A DNA stretch of 64,000 bases, taken from NCBI GenBank assembly GCA_036388855.1, contig DASVRA010000024.1, positions 62,001 through 126,000 on the forward strand. Direction: 5' to 3'. The DNA is from DASVRA01 sp036388855. GTDB taxonomy: Bacteria; Pseudomonadota; Alphaproteobacteria; Caulobacterales; Caulobacteraceae. The translations under genes and the position numbers were made by a program. Shown here in pieces: positions 16,033-24,002 of this stretch (its first letter is position 1; each line of letters begins with the position of its first letter). The notes beneath the pieces are model-generated. The model was not told the origin of the DNA, searched no databases, and saw only the letters and a list, made by a program, of their open reading frames with translations.

Positions 16033-17451
16033 ATGACGACGATCACCGGCACCAGCGACTCTGAACGTCTCACGGGCGGAGCGGAGGACGACCTGCTCCA
16101 GGGGCTGGAGGGGGACGACACCCTGGACGGCGGCGGCGGGGCCAACACCCTGGAAGGCGGCCTCGGCAACGACGTCTTTCACATCAACAGCCTCGGCGAC
16201 AGCGCCGTCGAGACCGACGGCGAAGGCCGCGACACCGCCATCTGGACGGGCGCGGGCCGCTATGTCCTGGCCGCCAATGTCGAAGACCTGCTGGTGCTGG
16301 AGGACGCCACCGAAGGCGTCGGCAACGAGCTGGCCAACCGCATCACCGCCATCGACTTCGTCGGCGGCGACGTGATTGGCGCCAACGCGGCGGTCAGCCT
16401 CGACGGCGCCGGCGGTAACGACGAGATCAACGGCTCGAGCTTCGACGACACCATCTTCGGCGGCGCCGGCAACGACCAGATCGACGGCGCTGGCGGCGGC
16501 GACGTGGTCCATGCCGGTGAAGGCGACGACTATGTGCTGGGCGAGAGCTTCTCGTTCGGCGACGGCTGGGACGACAGGCTGTTCGGCGACGCCGGAAACG
16601 ACCTTCTCGACGGGCTCGACGGGAACGACACCCTGGACGGTGGAGACGGCGCCGATGTGATGCTCGGTTACGCCGGCGACGACCGCTACAAGGGGGGGGC
16701 GGGCGCCGACCTGTTCGAGGTGATCCTGTCGAGCGACGGCGCGGGCGCCGATGTGGTCGAGGACTTCGCCGACGGCGAGGACCGGATCCTGCTGGCGCTG
16801 GACGGCATCGAGGAACCGGACATGTCGGCGGTCACCTCCATCGAGCAGGACGGCGCCGATACCCTGATCACCTTCGTCGAGGCCGGAACCATTCGCCTGC
16901 TGGGCGTGGACGCCAGCCTGATCGACGTGGAGGACTTCTTCTTCTACCAGGACGGCTCGTTCGAGGACGACACCCTCCAGGGCGGCGCGGTCAACGACCT
17001 GCTCAAGGGCGAGACGGGCAACGACCGGCTGAGCGGCCTTTCCGGGCGCGATGAGCTCCGGGGCGGCAGGGGCGCCGACCGGCTGGTCGGCGGCGACGGG
17101 ACGGATCTGCTGATCGGCGGCGCCGGCCATGATCTGCTGAGGGGCGGCAAGGGCGCCGACACCTTCCGCTACGAGGCGCTGAGCGACCGCGGCGACACCA
17201 TCCGCGACTTCCACGCCGGCCAGGGCGACCTGATCGACCTCTCTGCGCTCGACGCCAACAGCCATAAACCGGGAGACCAGGCGTTCCACTTCGTGGAGGC
17301 GTTCACCGGCCATGCCGGCGAGGCTCTCTTGGACCACCATCCCGCGCGCGATCTCACAATCCTGCGCCTGGATGTGGACGGCGACGGGCGCTCCGATTTC
17401 GCGCTGAAGCTTCAGAGCGAGATCACCTCGGATTCCGGCTGGGTGCTTTAG
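16033..17451 (+). CDS. RTX calcium-binding secreted protein (RTX2)
   Basis: A 472-residue RTX protein. Repeat blocks lie at residues ~10-50 (GGAEDDLLQGLEGDDTLDGG), ~120-215 and ~320-380, separated by beta-rich linkers such as TAIWTGAGRYVLAANVEDLL, a module common in alphaproteobacterial RTX adhesins. The C-terminus (RLDVDGDGRSDFALKLQSE ... SGWVL) is a type I secretion signal region like those of RTX1 and the protein at 52031. ATG 16033 follows GAGGGAG by seven bases. It is probably co-transcribed with RTX1 under the shared ECF-like promoter. No catalytic domain is visible; a matrix or surface-layer-associated role is possible. Confidence 0.87.
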   Translation: MTTITGTSDSERLTGGAEDDLLQGLEGDDTLDGGGGANTLEGGLGNDVFHINSLGDSAVETDGEGRDTAIWTGAGRYVLAANVEDLLVLEDATEGVGNELANRITAIDFVGGDVIGANAAVSLDGAGGNDEINGSSFDDTIFGGAGNDQIDGAGGGDVVHAGEGDDYVLGESFSFGDGWDDRLFGDAGNDLLDGLDGNDTLDGGDGADVMLGYAGDDRYKGGAGADLFEVILSSDGAGADVVEDFADGEDRILLALDGIEEPDMSAVTSIEQDGADTLITFVEAGTIRLLGVDASLIDVEDFFFYQDGSFEDDTLQGGAVNDLLKGETGNDRLSGLSGRDELRGGRGADRLVGGDGTDLLIGGAGHDLLRGGKGADTFRYEALSDRGDTIRDFHAGQGDLIDLSALDANSHKPGDQAFHFVEAFTGHAGEALLDHHPARDLTILRLDVDGDGRSDFALKLQSEITSDSGWVL

Positions 17452-17723
17452 ACCTCACACGATTGGTCCGATGCGCGGCGTGGCGACAAACCCCCCGACT
17501 TTGTCACTCCCCTGTGTGGAGAGCACGATCAGGTCGTCGATGCGTTAGCGGCGGACTACCTGAACTAGGTGCTGTGGACGGGCCGTAGTACGTTGAGCAG
17601 ATGGCCGCCGTGGCCCTCCTTGAGCTTCGGCGTGCGCACGGATCAGGCGGGAGGGCGTTTGCAACCTGCACCCACCGAGCGTGCGCACGCAAGCACGCCC
17701 TCGCGGCGTAGAGGAAGGGCGCG

Positions 17724-18230
17724 ATGCCCAAGCGTAGCTTTGAGCCTGTCTGCGACGAGCACACCCGGCTGCTGATCCTCGGCAGCCTGCCTGGCGATAA
17801 GGCGCTGGCGCTTCGGCAGTACTACGGCAACCCGCAGAACCACTTCTGGCGGCTGATGGAGCGGGTCCTGCAGGAGCCGCTGGTCCCGCTCGCCTACGAG
17901 GACCGCCTGCACGTCCTGCTTGGACGGGGCGTGGGCCTGTGGGACGTGATCGGCGCGGCCGAACGCGAAGGCAGCCTCGATGCGGCGATCCGGAACGTCT
18001 CGGGCAACGACCTCCTGGCGCTGACCTCCCGCTTGCCGCGGCTTCAAGCCGTCGCCTTCAACGGCTCCACCTCAGCCCGGCTGGGACGTCCGCGACTCGA
18101 AGGCGAAACCCGCCTGACGCTCGTGCAGCTCCCATCCTCCAGCCCAGCGCGGGCGATGCGGTTCGACGACAAAGCCGCGGCATGGACGGTCCTGCGGCGC
18201 TTCATAGAGTTCGAAGGCGGCTCGGCTTGA
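17724..18230 (+). CDS. DNA-deoxyinosine glycosylase-like UDG superfamily protein
   Basis: A 168-residue protein of the uracil-DNA glycosylase superfamily, closest by motif to the hypoxanthine-DNA glycosylase group that removes deaminated adenine. It shows LLILGSLPGDKAL near residue 14, then QYYGNPQNHFWRLM (base-pocket motif), GLWDVIGAAEREGSLDAAI, and a late LPSSSPA segment that is the family's second catalytic motif. The length is normal for the family. It stands alone, after a 270-base gap without visible features, and converges on the acetyltransferase gene. Confidence 0.83.
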   Translation: MPKRSFEPVCDEHTRLLILGSLPGDKALALRQYYGNPQNHFWRLMERVLQEPLVPLAYEDRLHVLLGRGVGLWDVIGAAEREGSLDAAIRNVSGNDLLALTSRLPRLQAVAFNGSTSARLGRPRLEGETRLTLVQLPSSSPARAMRFDDKAAAWTVLRRFIEFEGGSA

Positions 18231-18249
18231 GTGACCCGGCCCCGCGCCT

Positions 18250-18732
18250 TCAGAGCGGCTTCAGCATTCGCATCATCACCCCCGTCGGGTCCTCCGGCGC
18301 CTTGGCGTATTCGTGGACGAAGAAGCCGGCCCGCTCATAGGCCATCCGCGCCTGGTCGTTGGAGCCGTAGACGTTCAGCGTCAGCCGTTGCATCCGGCTC
18401 TGCTGGGCCAGGGCTGACGCGCCCTTCAGCATCGCGCCGGCAAGGCCGAGGCCACGCGCGTCCGGGTCGATCGCGACCCGGATCAGGTGCGCCCGCTTCT
18501 GGCGCGGGTGCAGCCGCATTCCGAACAGGCCTAGCGGCGCGTCCTCGCCATCGACCATGACGTAGTATTCGCGTTCCGGCGAGTTGAACTCGGCCATCAG
18601 CCAGGCTGGCGTCAGCGGGTCGGGGACCTGGGGGCCGCCCCAGAGCACGGCGGCGCGGCGGTCGGGGAACCAGCTGACGATCTCGAAGGCGTCGTCCTCG
18701 CGCGCACGGCGGATGCGCGGGGCGGCCTTCAG
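18250..18732 (-). CDS. GNAT family N-acetyltransferase
   Basis: A ~160-residue GNAT acetyltransferase. Core motifs are PRIRRAREDDAFEIVSW at the N-terminus, LIRVAIDPDARGLGLAGAML (acetyl-CoA loop, a variant of RGxGxA) near residue 100, and LNVYGSNDQARMAYERAGF near the end. The substrate is unknown. No ATG, GTG or TTG is suitably placed. A CTG at 18732 overlapping the DUF1476 stop as CTGA is the most economical start, so a rare-codon coupled start is proposed; a distant GTG-type start at 18948 would add about 70 non-conserved residues. Confidence 0.75.
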   Translation of the reverse strand: MKAAPRIRRAREDDAFEIVSWFPDRRAAVLWGGPQVPDPLTPAWLMAEFNSPEREYYVMVDGEDAPLGLFGMRLHPRQKRAHLIRVAIDPDARGLGLAGAMLKGASALAQQSRMQRLTLNVYGSNDQARMAYERAGFFVHEYAKAPEDPTGVMMRMLKPL

Positions 18733-19049
18733 ACGCCGGCCTTCACCTGCTCGCGCGCCTGGGCCAGCAGTTCGTCCATCTTGCGGCGCACCTCGGCTTC
18801 GGAGGTGGCCAGGCCCGAGCCCTTCAGGTCGCGCGAGACCTTGTTCAGCACGTCCTCGTCCCCGGGGAGTTCGAAGTCGGACTTCACCACCGCGCGGGCG
18901 TAGCCCTCGAGGTGCTCGCCCTCCAGGCCCATCAAGCCGCCGGCCCACAGGCCCAGCAGCCGGTTGCGGCGGGCGTTGGCGCGGAACTCCTGGTCCTGGT
19001 CCAGCGCGTATTTGGCCTCGAAGCCACGCTCGCGGTCTTCAAACGACAT
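18729..19049 (-). CDS. DUF1476 family F1-ATPase inhibitor (zeta-like)
   Basis: A 106-residue protein of the DUF1476 family, whose Paracoccus member is the zeta subunit that inhibits the F1FO-ATP synthase of alphaproteobacteria. The start FEDRERGFEAKYALDQDQEF and the following ARRNRLLGLWAG helix are diagnostic. The C-terminal part is a four-helix bundle ending VRRKMDELLAQA. It is divergent from purC across ~210 bases that include a 20-base palindrome, and is coupled to the acetyltransferase downstream. Distribution of the family supports an alphaproteobacterial host. Confidence 0.9.
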   Translation of the reverse strand: MSFEDRERGFEAKYALDQDQEFRANARRNRLLGLWAGGLMGLEGEHLEGYARAVVKSDFELPGDEDVLNKVSRDLKGSGLATSEAEVRRKMDELLAQAREQVKAGV

Positions 19050-19080
19050 GGGGGCCCCAACTCAGATGCGCCCCTCCTTA

Positions 19081-19100
19081 TCGTGAACGTCCCTTCACGA
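19081..19100. promoter_or_regulatory. Perfect 7-6-7 palindrome between DUF1476 and purC
   Basis: TCGTGAA, six bases, TTCACGA: a perfect dyad 32-51 bases upstream of the DUF1476 start and about 160 bases before purC. The position suits an operator for the DUF1476 gene. No terminator-like T run follows. The regulator is unknown. Confidence 0.4.
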
Positions 19101-19258
19101 TCAATCGGTTCTCGCGGGCGCCGCCGAGTTTGCGCGCGGGCGGGGGTTCCGGTAAGGTCCGCGCCGACCAAACACCCGCAGCGGCCGAGTCGCCCGCGGC
19201 GCCGCAAGGCGCCCGCCCAGCGCTCGGTCGTTTCCCGTTCTGGGCCTATCGGAACGCC

Positions 19259-20017
19259 ATGACCACCCGACGCAAGAAGATCTACGAGGGCAAGGCCAAG
19301 ATCCTCTATGAGGGTCCCGAGCCGGGCACGCTGGTCCAGTATTTTAAAGACGACGCCACCGCCTTCAACGCCCAGAAGAAGGCCATCCTCGAAGGCAAGG
19401 GGGTGCTGAACAACCGGATCAGCGAATACATCATGGTCCGGCTGAACGGCATCGGCGTGCAGAACCATTTCATCCGCCGCCTCAGCTTGCGCGAGCAGCT
19501 GATCAAGGAGGTGGAGATCATCCCGCTGGAAGTGGTCTGCCGCAACGTCGCCGCCGGCTCGCTGTCGACGCGCTTCGGCATCCCCGAGGGGCAGGCGCTG
19601 CCGCGCTCGATCATGGAATTCTACTACAAGGACGACAAGCTCCAGGACCCGCTGGTGTCGGAGGAGCACATCACCGCGTTCAACTGGGCCTCAACCCAGG
19701 AGATCGACGACATCCTGTCGATGACCTTGCGGGTGAACGACTTCCTCACCGGCATGTTCGGCGCCGTCGGCATCACCCTGGTGGACTTCAAGGTCGAATA
19801 CGGCCGCGTCTGGGAGAACGACTTCTCCCGGGTGATCCTGGCCGACGAGATCAGCCCCGACTCCTGCCGCCTGTGGGACACCGCCTCGAACGAGAAGCTC
19901 GACAAGGACCGCTTCCGCCGCGACCTCGGCAACGTGATCGAGAGCTACACCGAGGTGGCGCGGCGCCTGGGGATCATGAAGGAGATGCCGACGGTCATCC
20001 AGGGCGGGGTCCATTAG
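19259..20017 (+). CDS. purC: Phosphoribosylaminoimidazole-succinocarboxamide synthase
   Basis: A 252-residue SAICAR synthase joining CAIR and aspartate with ATP in purine synthesis. Signature segments are KIYEGKAKILYEG at the start, DDATAFNAQKK, IIPLEVVCRNVAAGSLSTRF (CAIR-binding region), and DFKVEYGRVWENDFSRVILA followed by DEISPDSCRLWD (metal and ATP). Length and start are normal. The stop is directly followed by the GTG of purS, so the two are co-translated. The expected third gene, purQ, is 6 kb further on. Confidence 0.97.
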   Translation: MTTRRKKIYEGKAKILYEGPEPGTLVQYFKDDATAFNAQKKAILEGKGVLNNRISEYIMVRLNGIGVQNHFIRRLSLREQLIKEVEIIPLEVVCRNVAAGSLSTRFGIPEGQALPRSIMEFYYKDDKLQDPLVSEEHITAFNWASTQEIDDILSMTLRVNDFLTGMFGAVGITLVDFKVEYGRVWENDFSRVILADEISPDSCRLWDTASNEKLDKDRFRRDLGNVIESYTEVARRLGIMKEMPTVIQGGVH

Positions 20018-20257
20018 GTGAAGGTCCACGTCCACGTGTTCCTCAAGCCCGGCGTGCTCGACGTGCAGGGCAAGGCCATCGAGGGCGCACTGCATTCGCT
20101 CGGATTTCCGGCCGCGGGAAACGTGCGGGTGGGGCGGGTGATCGAGCTGGAGTTGGAGGGCGCCGACGCGGCGGGCGCCGAGGCGCAGGCGCGGCAGATG
20201 GCCGAGCGGCTGCTGGCGAACCCGGTGATCGAGAGCTACCGGGTCGAGGCGGGCTGA
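20018..20257 (+). CDS. purS: Phosphoribosylformylglycinamidine synthase subunit PurS
   Basis: A 79-residue small subunit of the three-part FGAM synthase (PurSLQ). It opens with MKVHVHVFLKPGVLDVQGKA and has the family's GRVIELEL strand and a C-terminal NPVIESYRVE. The GTG start abuts the purC stop. Its partner PurQ is encoded at 26074; purL is not in this window. The separation from purQ by 5.8 kb of unrelated DNA is unusual. Confidence 0.95.
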   Translation: MKVHVHVFLKPGVLDVQGKAIEGALHSLGFPAAGNVRVGRVIELELEGADAAGAEAQARQMAERLLANPVIESYRVEAG

Positions 20258-20273
20258 GCCCATTTCTCGTGCG

Positions 20274-20292
20274 AGTGCACTTCGCGCACTTT
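20274..20292. repeat. GTGCACTTCGTGCAC-type repeat, copy 1
   Basis: AGTGCACTTCGCGCACTTT, a 19-base unit with one change from the commonest form. It starts 16 bases after purS and is followed by a TCCGGCGAGTCCGG tail that also follows copy 3. Confidence 0.75.
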
Positions 20293-20333
20293 CAAAACCG
20301 GTCCGGCGAGTCCGGCTTAGGCCGCGGAGAGGC

Positions 20334-20351
20334 TTGCACTTCGTGCACTTT
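20334..20351. repeat. GTGCACTTCGTGCAC-type repeat, copy 2
   Basis: TTGCACTTCGTGCACTTT, same orientation as copy 1 and 60 bases away. The unit contains a GTGCAC pair separated by TTC. Confidence 0.75.
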
Positions 20352-20549
20352 TCGGCCGGCGCCACGACCTCGGCGGCCGGGCGGGGAATGGCGATGTCAA
20401 AGACCCATGGGCAGTCTAAGGGCGGCGGCGGACGGGTTGGACGAAGCGGCAAGATTATCGCGCATGCGTGAGGCGGCGGGGACACAGCCGGCCACACCCA
20501 CCTCTTGCCGCGCGGCCTCGCTCGACAGATGCTCGCGGGGGACGGCGCG

Positions 20550-20860
20550 ATGCGGCAGCGGATCGGGTACTGCAATTCGGCCGACGGGATCCGCATCGCC
20601 TAGCGGTGATGGGCGAGGGCGAGCCGCTGGTGCGGCCGTCGCACTGGCTAACTCACCTGGAGCACGACCTGACCAACCCGGTCTGGCGGCACGTGCAGCT
20701 GGGGCTGGCGCACGGGCGTCAGCTGGTGCGCTTCGACGCGCGCGGCAACGGGCTGTCGCAGCGCGACCCGCGCGAGGAGATCGCCGCGGGCTCCCTGGCG
20801 CGGTCTTCCTGCCGTTGGACAGCCAGAGCCACTAGGCGCTGGTGCAGGAGCCGGCCCACC
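20550..20860 (+). pseudogene. Decayed alpha/beta-hydrolase gene
   Basis: A broken remnant of an alpha/beta-hydrolase of the type fused to LuxR or cyclase domains. ATG 20550 opens RIGYCNSADGIRIA and then hits TAG at 20601. Inserting one base restores the frame (A-Y-A-V), which continues MGEGEPLVRPSHWLTHLEHD and RFDARGNGLSQRDPREE to about 20790. The body of the enzyme is missing. The next frame gives VFLPLDSQSH, a stop, then ALVQEPAHRG, which resembles the C-terminal end of the same family. So there is a frameshift, at least one stop and a large internal deletion. It lies in the purS-purB gap. Confidence 0.7.
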
Positions 20861-20901
20861 GCGGGCTGACCCCTCCACGCGCCTTCAGCTCGAAAAGAGG
20901 C

Positions 20902-22206
20902 TCATCGCCCGAACACCCGCTCAAACACCGCGTCGACATGGCGGGTGTAGAAGCCGATCTCGAAGAGGGGCGTCAGCTCCTCGCGCGACATGTGCGCTGC
21001 CACCTCGGGATCGGCGGCGAGCAGGTCCAGGAATGTTCCCTCTCCTCGCCAGACGGGCATGGCGGCGCGTTGGACCGCGGCGTAGGCGGCTTCGCGGCCG
21101 AGGCCGGCCTGGGTGAGGGCGTTGAGGACGCGGCCGGAAAAGACCAGGCCGCCCAAACGGTCGAGGTTCCTGGCCATGTTCTCGGGGTAAACGGCCATGC
21201 GCTCGACCACGCCGGCGAGGCGGCGGAGCGCGAAGTCGAGGTGGACGGTGGCGTCGGGCGCGATGCCGCGCTCGACCGAGGAGTGGCTGATGTCGCGCTC
21301 GTGCCAGAGGGCGACATCCTCTAGGGCGGGGATGACGGCGGAGCGGACCAGGCGGGCGAGGCCGGTGACGTTCTCGGTCAGGATCGGGTTGCGCTTGTGG
21401 GGCATGGCCGAGGAGCCCTTCTGACCGGGATCGAAGGGCTCTTCGGCTTCCAGCACCTCGGTGCGCTGGAGGTGGCGAATTTCGACAGCAAGGCGCTCGA
21501 CCGAGGAAGCGGTTACGGCGAGGGCGGCGAAGTAGGCGGCGTGGCGGTCGCGGGGGATCACCTGGGTGGAGACGGGCTCGACGGCGAGGCCGAGCCTGGC
21601 GGCGACGTGGGCCTCCACGCGCGGGTCGACGGTGGCGAATGTGCCGACGGGGCCGGAGATGGCGCAGGTGGCGATCTCCTCCCGCGCTGTGAGCAGACGC
21701 CGCCGGGCGCGCTGGAACTCGGCGTGGTGGCCGGCGAGCTTGAGGCCGAAGGTGGTGGGCTCGGCGTGGATGCCGTGGCTACGGCCGACGGTGGGGGTGA
21801 GCTTGTGCTCCAGGGCGCGGCGCTTCAGGGCGGCGAGGAGGAGGTCGACGTCCTCCAGTAGGATGTCGGTGGCGCGGGTGAGCTGGACCGCCAGGCAGGT
21901 GTCGAGCACGTCCGAGGAGGTCATGCCCTGGTGGAGGAAGCGGGCCTCGGGGCCGACGATCTCGGCCACGTGGGTGAGGAAGGCGATGACGTCGTGCCTG
22001 GTGGTGCGCTCGATCTCGTCGATGCGGTCGGAGTCCCAGACGGCGCCCTTGCCCTTCTCCCAAATGGTCTCGGCGGCGCGGCGGGGGATGACGCCGAGCT
22101 CGGCCATGGCGTCGGCGGCGTGGGCCTCGATCTCGAACCAGATGCGGTAGCGCGTCTGCGGCGCCCAGATCGCCGCGGCTTCGGGGCGGGAATAGCGGGG
22201 GATCAT
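20902..22206 (-). CDS. purB: Adenylosuccinate lyase
   Basis: A 434-residue adenylosuccinate lyase, acting twice in purine synthesis (SAICAR to AICAR, adenylosuccinate to AMP). Family motifs include IPRYSRPEAAAIWAPQTRY at the start, TSSDVLDTCLAVQL, VGRSHGIHAEPTTFG (catalytic His), and the fumarase-superfamily signature KGSSAMPHKRNPILTEN near residue 265. ATG 22206 is chosen because it begins the conserved N-terminus. It is read opposite to purC/purS, and GTGCAC repeats lie on both sides. Confidence 0.96.
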   Translation of the reverse strand: MIPRYSRPEAAAIWAPQTRYRIWFEIEAHAADAMAELGVIPRRAAETIWEKGKGAVWDSDRIDEIERTTRHDVIAFLTHVAEIVGPEARFLHQGMTSSDVLDTCLAVQLTRATDILLEDVDLLLAALKRRALEHKLTPTVGRSHGIHAEPTTFGLKLAGHHAEFQRARRRLLTAREEIATCAISGPVGTFATVDPRVEAHVAARLGLAVEPVSTQVIPRDRHAAYFAALAVTASSVERLAVEIRHLQRTEVLEAEEPFDPGQKGSSAMPHKRNPILTENVTGLARLVRSAVIPALEDVALWHERDISHSSVERGIAPDATVHLDFALRRLAGVVERMAVYPENMARNLDRLGGLVFSGRVLNALTQAGLGREAAYAAVQRAAMPVWRGEGTFLDLLAADPEVAAHMSREELTPLFEIGFYTRHVDAVFERVFGR

Positions 22207-22252
22207 GGCGGCGGGATGGAAGGGGAGGGGAGGGGAGTCAAGGCGCGCGCGG

Positions 22253-22271
22253 AGTGCACTTCGTGCACTTT
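22253..22271. repeat. GTGCACTTCGTGCAC-type repeat, copy 3
   Basis: AGTGCACTTCGTGCACTTT, 47 bases upstream of the purB start, followed by a GTCCGGCGAATCCGG stretch like that after copy 1. Confidence 0.8.
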
Positions 22272-22400
22272 GGGGTTTGAAAGCAGTCCGGCGAATCCGG
22301 TGAGTCCGGTTCGAGGGAGAGCGGAGGCGGGCAAAAGGCGCACTTGGACCAGGAGGGGGAGTCCGGTTTCGAGATGTGCGGTCGAAGGCCGTGCGGACGG

Positions 22401-22419
22401 AGTGCACTTCGTGCAGATT
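22401..22419. repeat. GTGCACTTCGTGCAC-type repeat, copy 4
   Basis: AGTGCACTTCGTGCAGATT. The first 15 bases match the common form; the last C of the second GTGCAC is changed. Confidence 0.75.
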
Positions 22420-22465
22420 CCCCGTTGATACGGCGTCCGATCGTCCCACGGCCTCAGCACAGCGG

Positions 22466-22484
22466 AGTGCACTTCGTGCACTTT
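22466..22484. repeat. GTGCACTTCGTGCAC-type repeat, copy 5
   Basis: AGTGCACTTCGTGCACTTT, identical to copy 3. The 400-base gap 22207-22609 otherwise contains no gene I can support. Confidence 0.8.
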
Positions 22485-22609
22485 GTCGGGGAGCCGGTGA
22501 ACAGCGCGCATGCTACGGGCGCCTCCTTTCACCGCTATGGTAAGGGTGGCGTGGCGGGGGTGGACGCGAGGGCGGCGAAATTTCCCGCGATGTGGCGGGG
22601 GAGGCGCGG

Positions 22610-23281
22610 GTGGAGCTGATCATCGGGACGAAGCGGTGGTCGAGCTGGTCGCTCAGGGCGTGGCTGGCGATGAAGCGGACGGGAGCCGCGTTCACCGAGA
22701 CCCTGGTCCCGCTCTACGAGCGCGAGGTGCAGCCGGAGCTGGCGAGGCATTCGCCGTCCAAGCTCGTGCCGGTGCTGAAGGACGGGGAGCTTACGGTCTG
22801 GGACTCGCTGGCGATCTGCGAGTACCTGCACGAGCAGTTCCCTCAGGCGCGGCTGTGGCCGCAGGATGCGGCGTTGCGGGCGATCGGGCGGTCGGCGGCG
22901 GCGGAGATGCACTCAGGCTTCCAGGCGCTGCGGCAGGAATGCCCGATGGATCTCCAGGTGCGGACCAAGGCCGCCCTGTCGGAGAAGACGCAGGCCGACG
23001 TGCGCCGTCTCGTCGGACTGTGGAGCGAGCTGCTGGCGCGGTCGGGCGGTCCGTTCCTGCTCGGGGACTGGTCGATCGCCGACGCCTTCTACACGCCGGT
23101 GGCGACGCGGTTCAGGAGTTACGGCGTCGAGCTGAAGCGGTTTGGCGATGCGGGGGAGGCGGAGACGTACTCGGCGCGCTTGCTGGCCGCGACGGAGTTC
23201 AGAAGCTGGGAAGCCGGAGCTGGTCCGGAAGCGACCCCTCCCGCTTCGCTCGTGGCGCGGGGCCCTTCCTCTCCGGCGTGA
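22610..23281 (+). CDS. Glutathione S-transferase family protein
   Basis: A 223-residue glutathione S-transferase. The thioredoxin-like N-terminal domain starts MELIIGTKRWSSWSLRAWLA (active-site Ser region), with KLVPVLKDGELTVWDSLAI (cis-Pro and GSH-binding Asp-Ser) near residue 55. The helical C-terminal domain contains GGPFLLGDWSIADAFYTPVA, the conserved N-capping box. GTG 22610 follows GGGGAGG by five bases and is preferred to GTG 22592. The last ~20 residues look like read-through of a degenerate tail. It converges on radC. Confidence 0.9.
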   Translation: MELIIGTKRWSSWSLRAWLAMKRTGAAFTETLVPLYEREVQPELARHSPSKLVPVLKDGELTVWDSLAICEYLHEQFPQARLWPQDAALRAIGRSAAAEMHSGFQALRQECPMDLQVRTKAALSEKTQADVRRLVGLWSELLARSGGPFLLGDWSIADAFYTPVATRFRSYGVELKRFGDAGEAETYSARLLAATEFRSWEAGAGPEATPPASLVARGPSSPA

Positions 23282-23288
23282 GAGGGGT

Positions 23289-24002
23289 TCACATCAAATC
23301 CATCGCCTTGAAGCTGGCCACGCCCTCGCGGCCGACGATCAGGTGGTCGTGGACGGAGATGTTCAGCGGCTTGGCGGCGGCCACAATCTGACGGGTCATG
23401 TCGATGTCGGCGCGGCTCGGCGTGGGGTCGCCGGAGGGGTGGTTGTGCAGCAGGATCAGGCTGCTGGCCGAGAGCTCCAGGGCGCGGCGGACGATCTCGC
23501 GCGGGTAGACGGGGGCGTGGTCGACGGTGCCCTCATTCATCACCTCGTCAGCGATCAGCTGGTTCTTGCGGTCGAGGAACAGGACGCGGAACTGCTCGCG
23601 CGGCTCGTGCTTGAGCGCAACGCGGACGTAGGACAGCAGCGCGCTCCATGAGGAGATGACGGTGCGGCGGCTCAGGGGTTCGAGGCCGATGCGCTGGGCG
23701 AGCTCGTGGACGAGCTTGAGGTCGAGCGCGGCGGCCTCGCCCACGCCCTGGATGGTGCGGAGGTCCTCGACGGACGCGGAGAGGACGCCGGAAAGGGAGC
23801 CGAAGCGGGCGAGCAGCGCCTTGGCCAGCGGCTTGACGTCGCCGCGGGGGAAGGTGCGGAACAGGTAGAGCTCCAGCGCTTCGTAGTCGTGCAGCGAGGC
23901 GAAGCCGCCGTTGGCCACCCGCTCGCGCAGCCGTTCGCGGTGACCCAGGTGGTGAGGCCTAGGTCTAGGCGGCTTGCCGGGCTGTGCGGACGGTGCGCTC
24001 AA
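23289..24002 (-). CDS. radC: RadC family JAB-domain protein
   Basis: A ~237-residue RadC/DUF2466 protein. The N-terminal part has HRERLRERVANGGFASLHDY, a helix-hairpin-helix (LSASVEDLRTIQGVGEAAAL), and the C-terminal JAB metalloprotease-like domain shows VMNEGTVDHAPVYPREIV, the zinc motif LLHNHPSGDPTPSRAD and HDHLIVGREG. Its role in DNA metabolism is not established despite the name. TTG 24002 has GGGGGAG five bases upstream and is preferred; GTG 24089 would add 29 unconserved residues. Confidence 0.9.
   Translation of the reverse strand: MSAPSAQPGKPPRPRPHHLGHRERLRERVANGGFASLHDYEALELYLFRTFPRGDVKPLAKALLARFGSLSGVLSASVEDLRTIQGVGEAAALDLKLVHELAQRIGLEPLSRRTVISSWSALLSYVRVALKHEPREQFRVLFLDRKNQLIADEVMNEGTVDHAPVYPREIVRRALELSASSLILLHNHPSGDPTPSRADIDMTRQIVAAAKPLNISVHDHLIVGREGVASFKAMDLM

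Noticed and set aside
16006..17340. Long antisense frame (474 codons) opposite RTX2, and similar ones opposite RTX3 and RTX4
   Set aside because: The val/ala-rich translations are mirror images of RTX repeats (GGxGxDx read backwards); the real strand shows repeats, ribosome site and secretion end.
17452..17723. Gap after RTX2 searched for a terminator or small gene
   Set aside because: No convincing hairpin with a T run and no frame with a ribosome site was found.
20274..22484. CRISPR array made of the GTGCACTTCGTGCAC repeats
   Set aside because: Spacing is irregular (60 to ~1900 bases), a gene lies in the middle, units are short and no cas genes are present.
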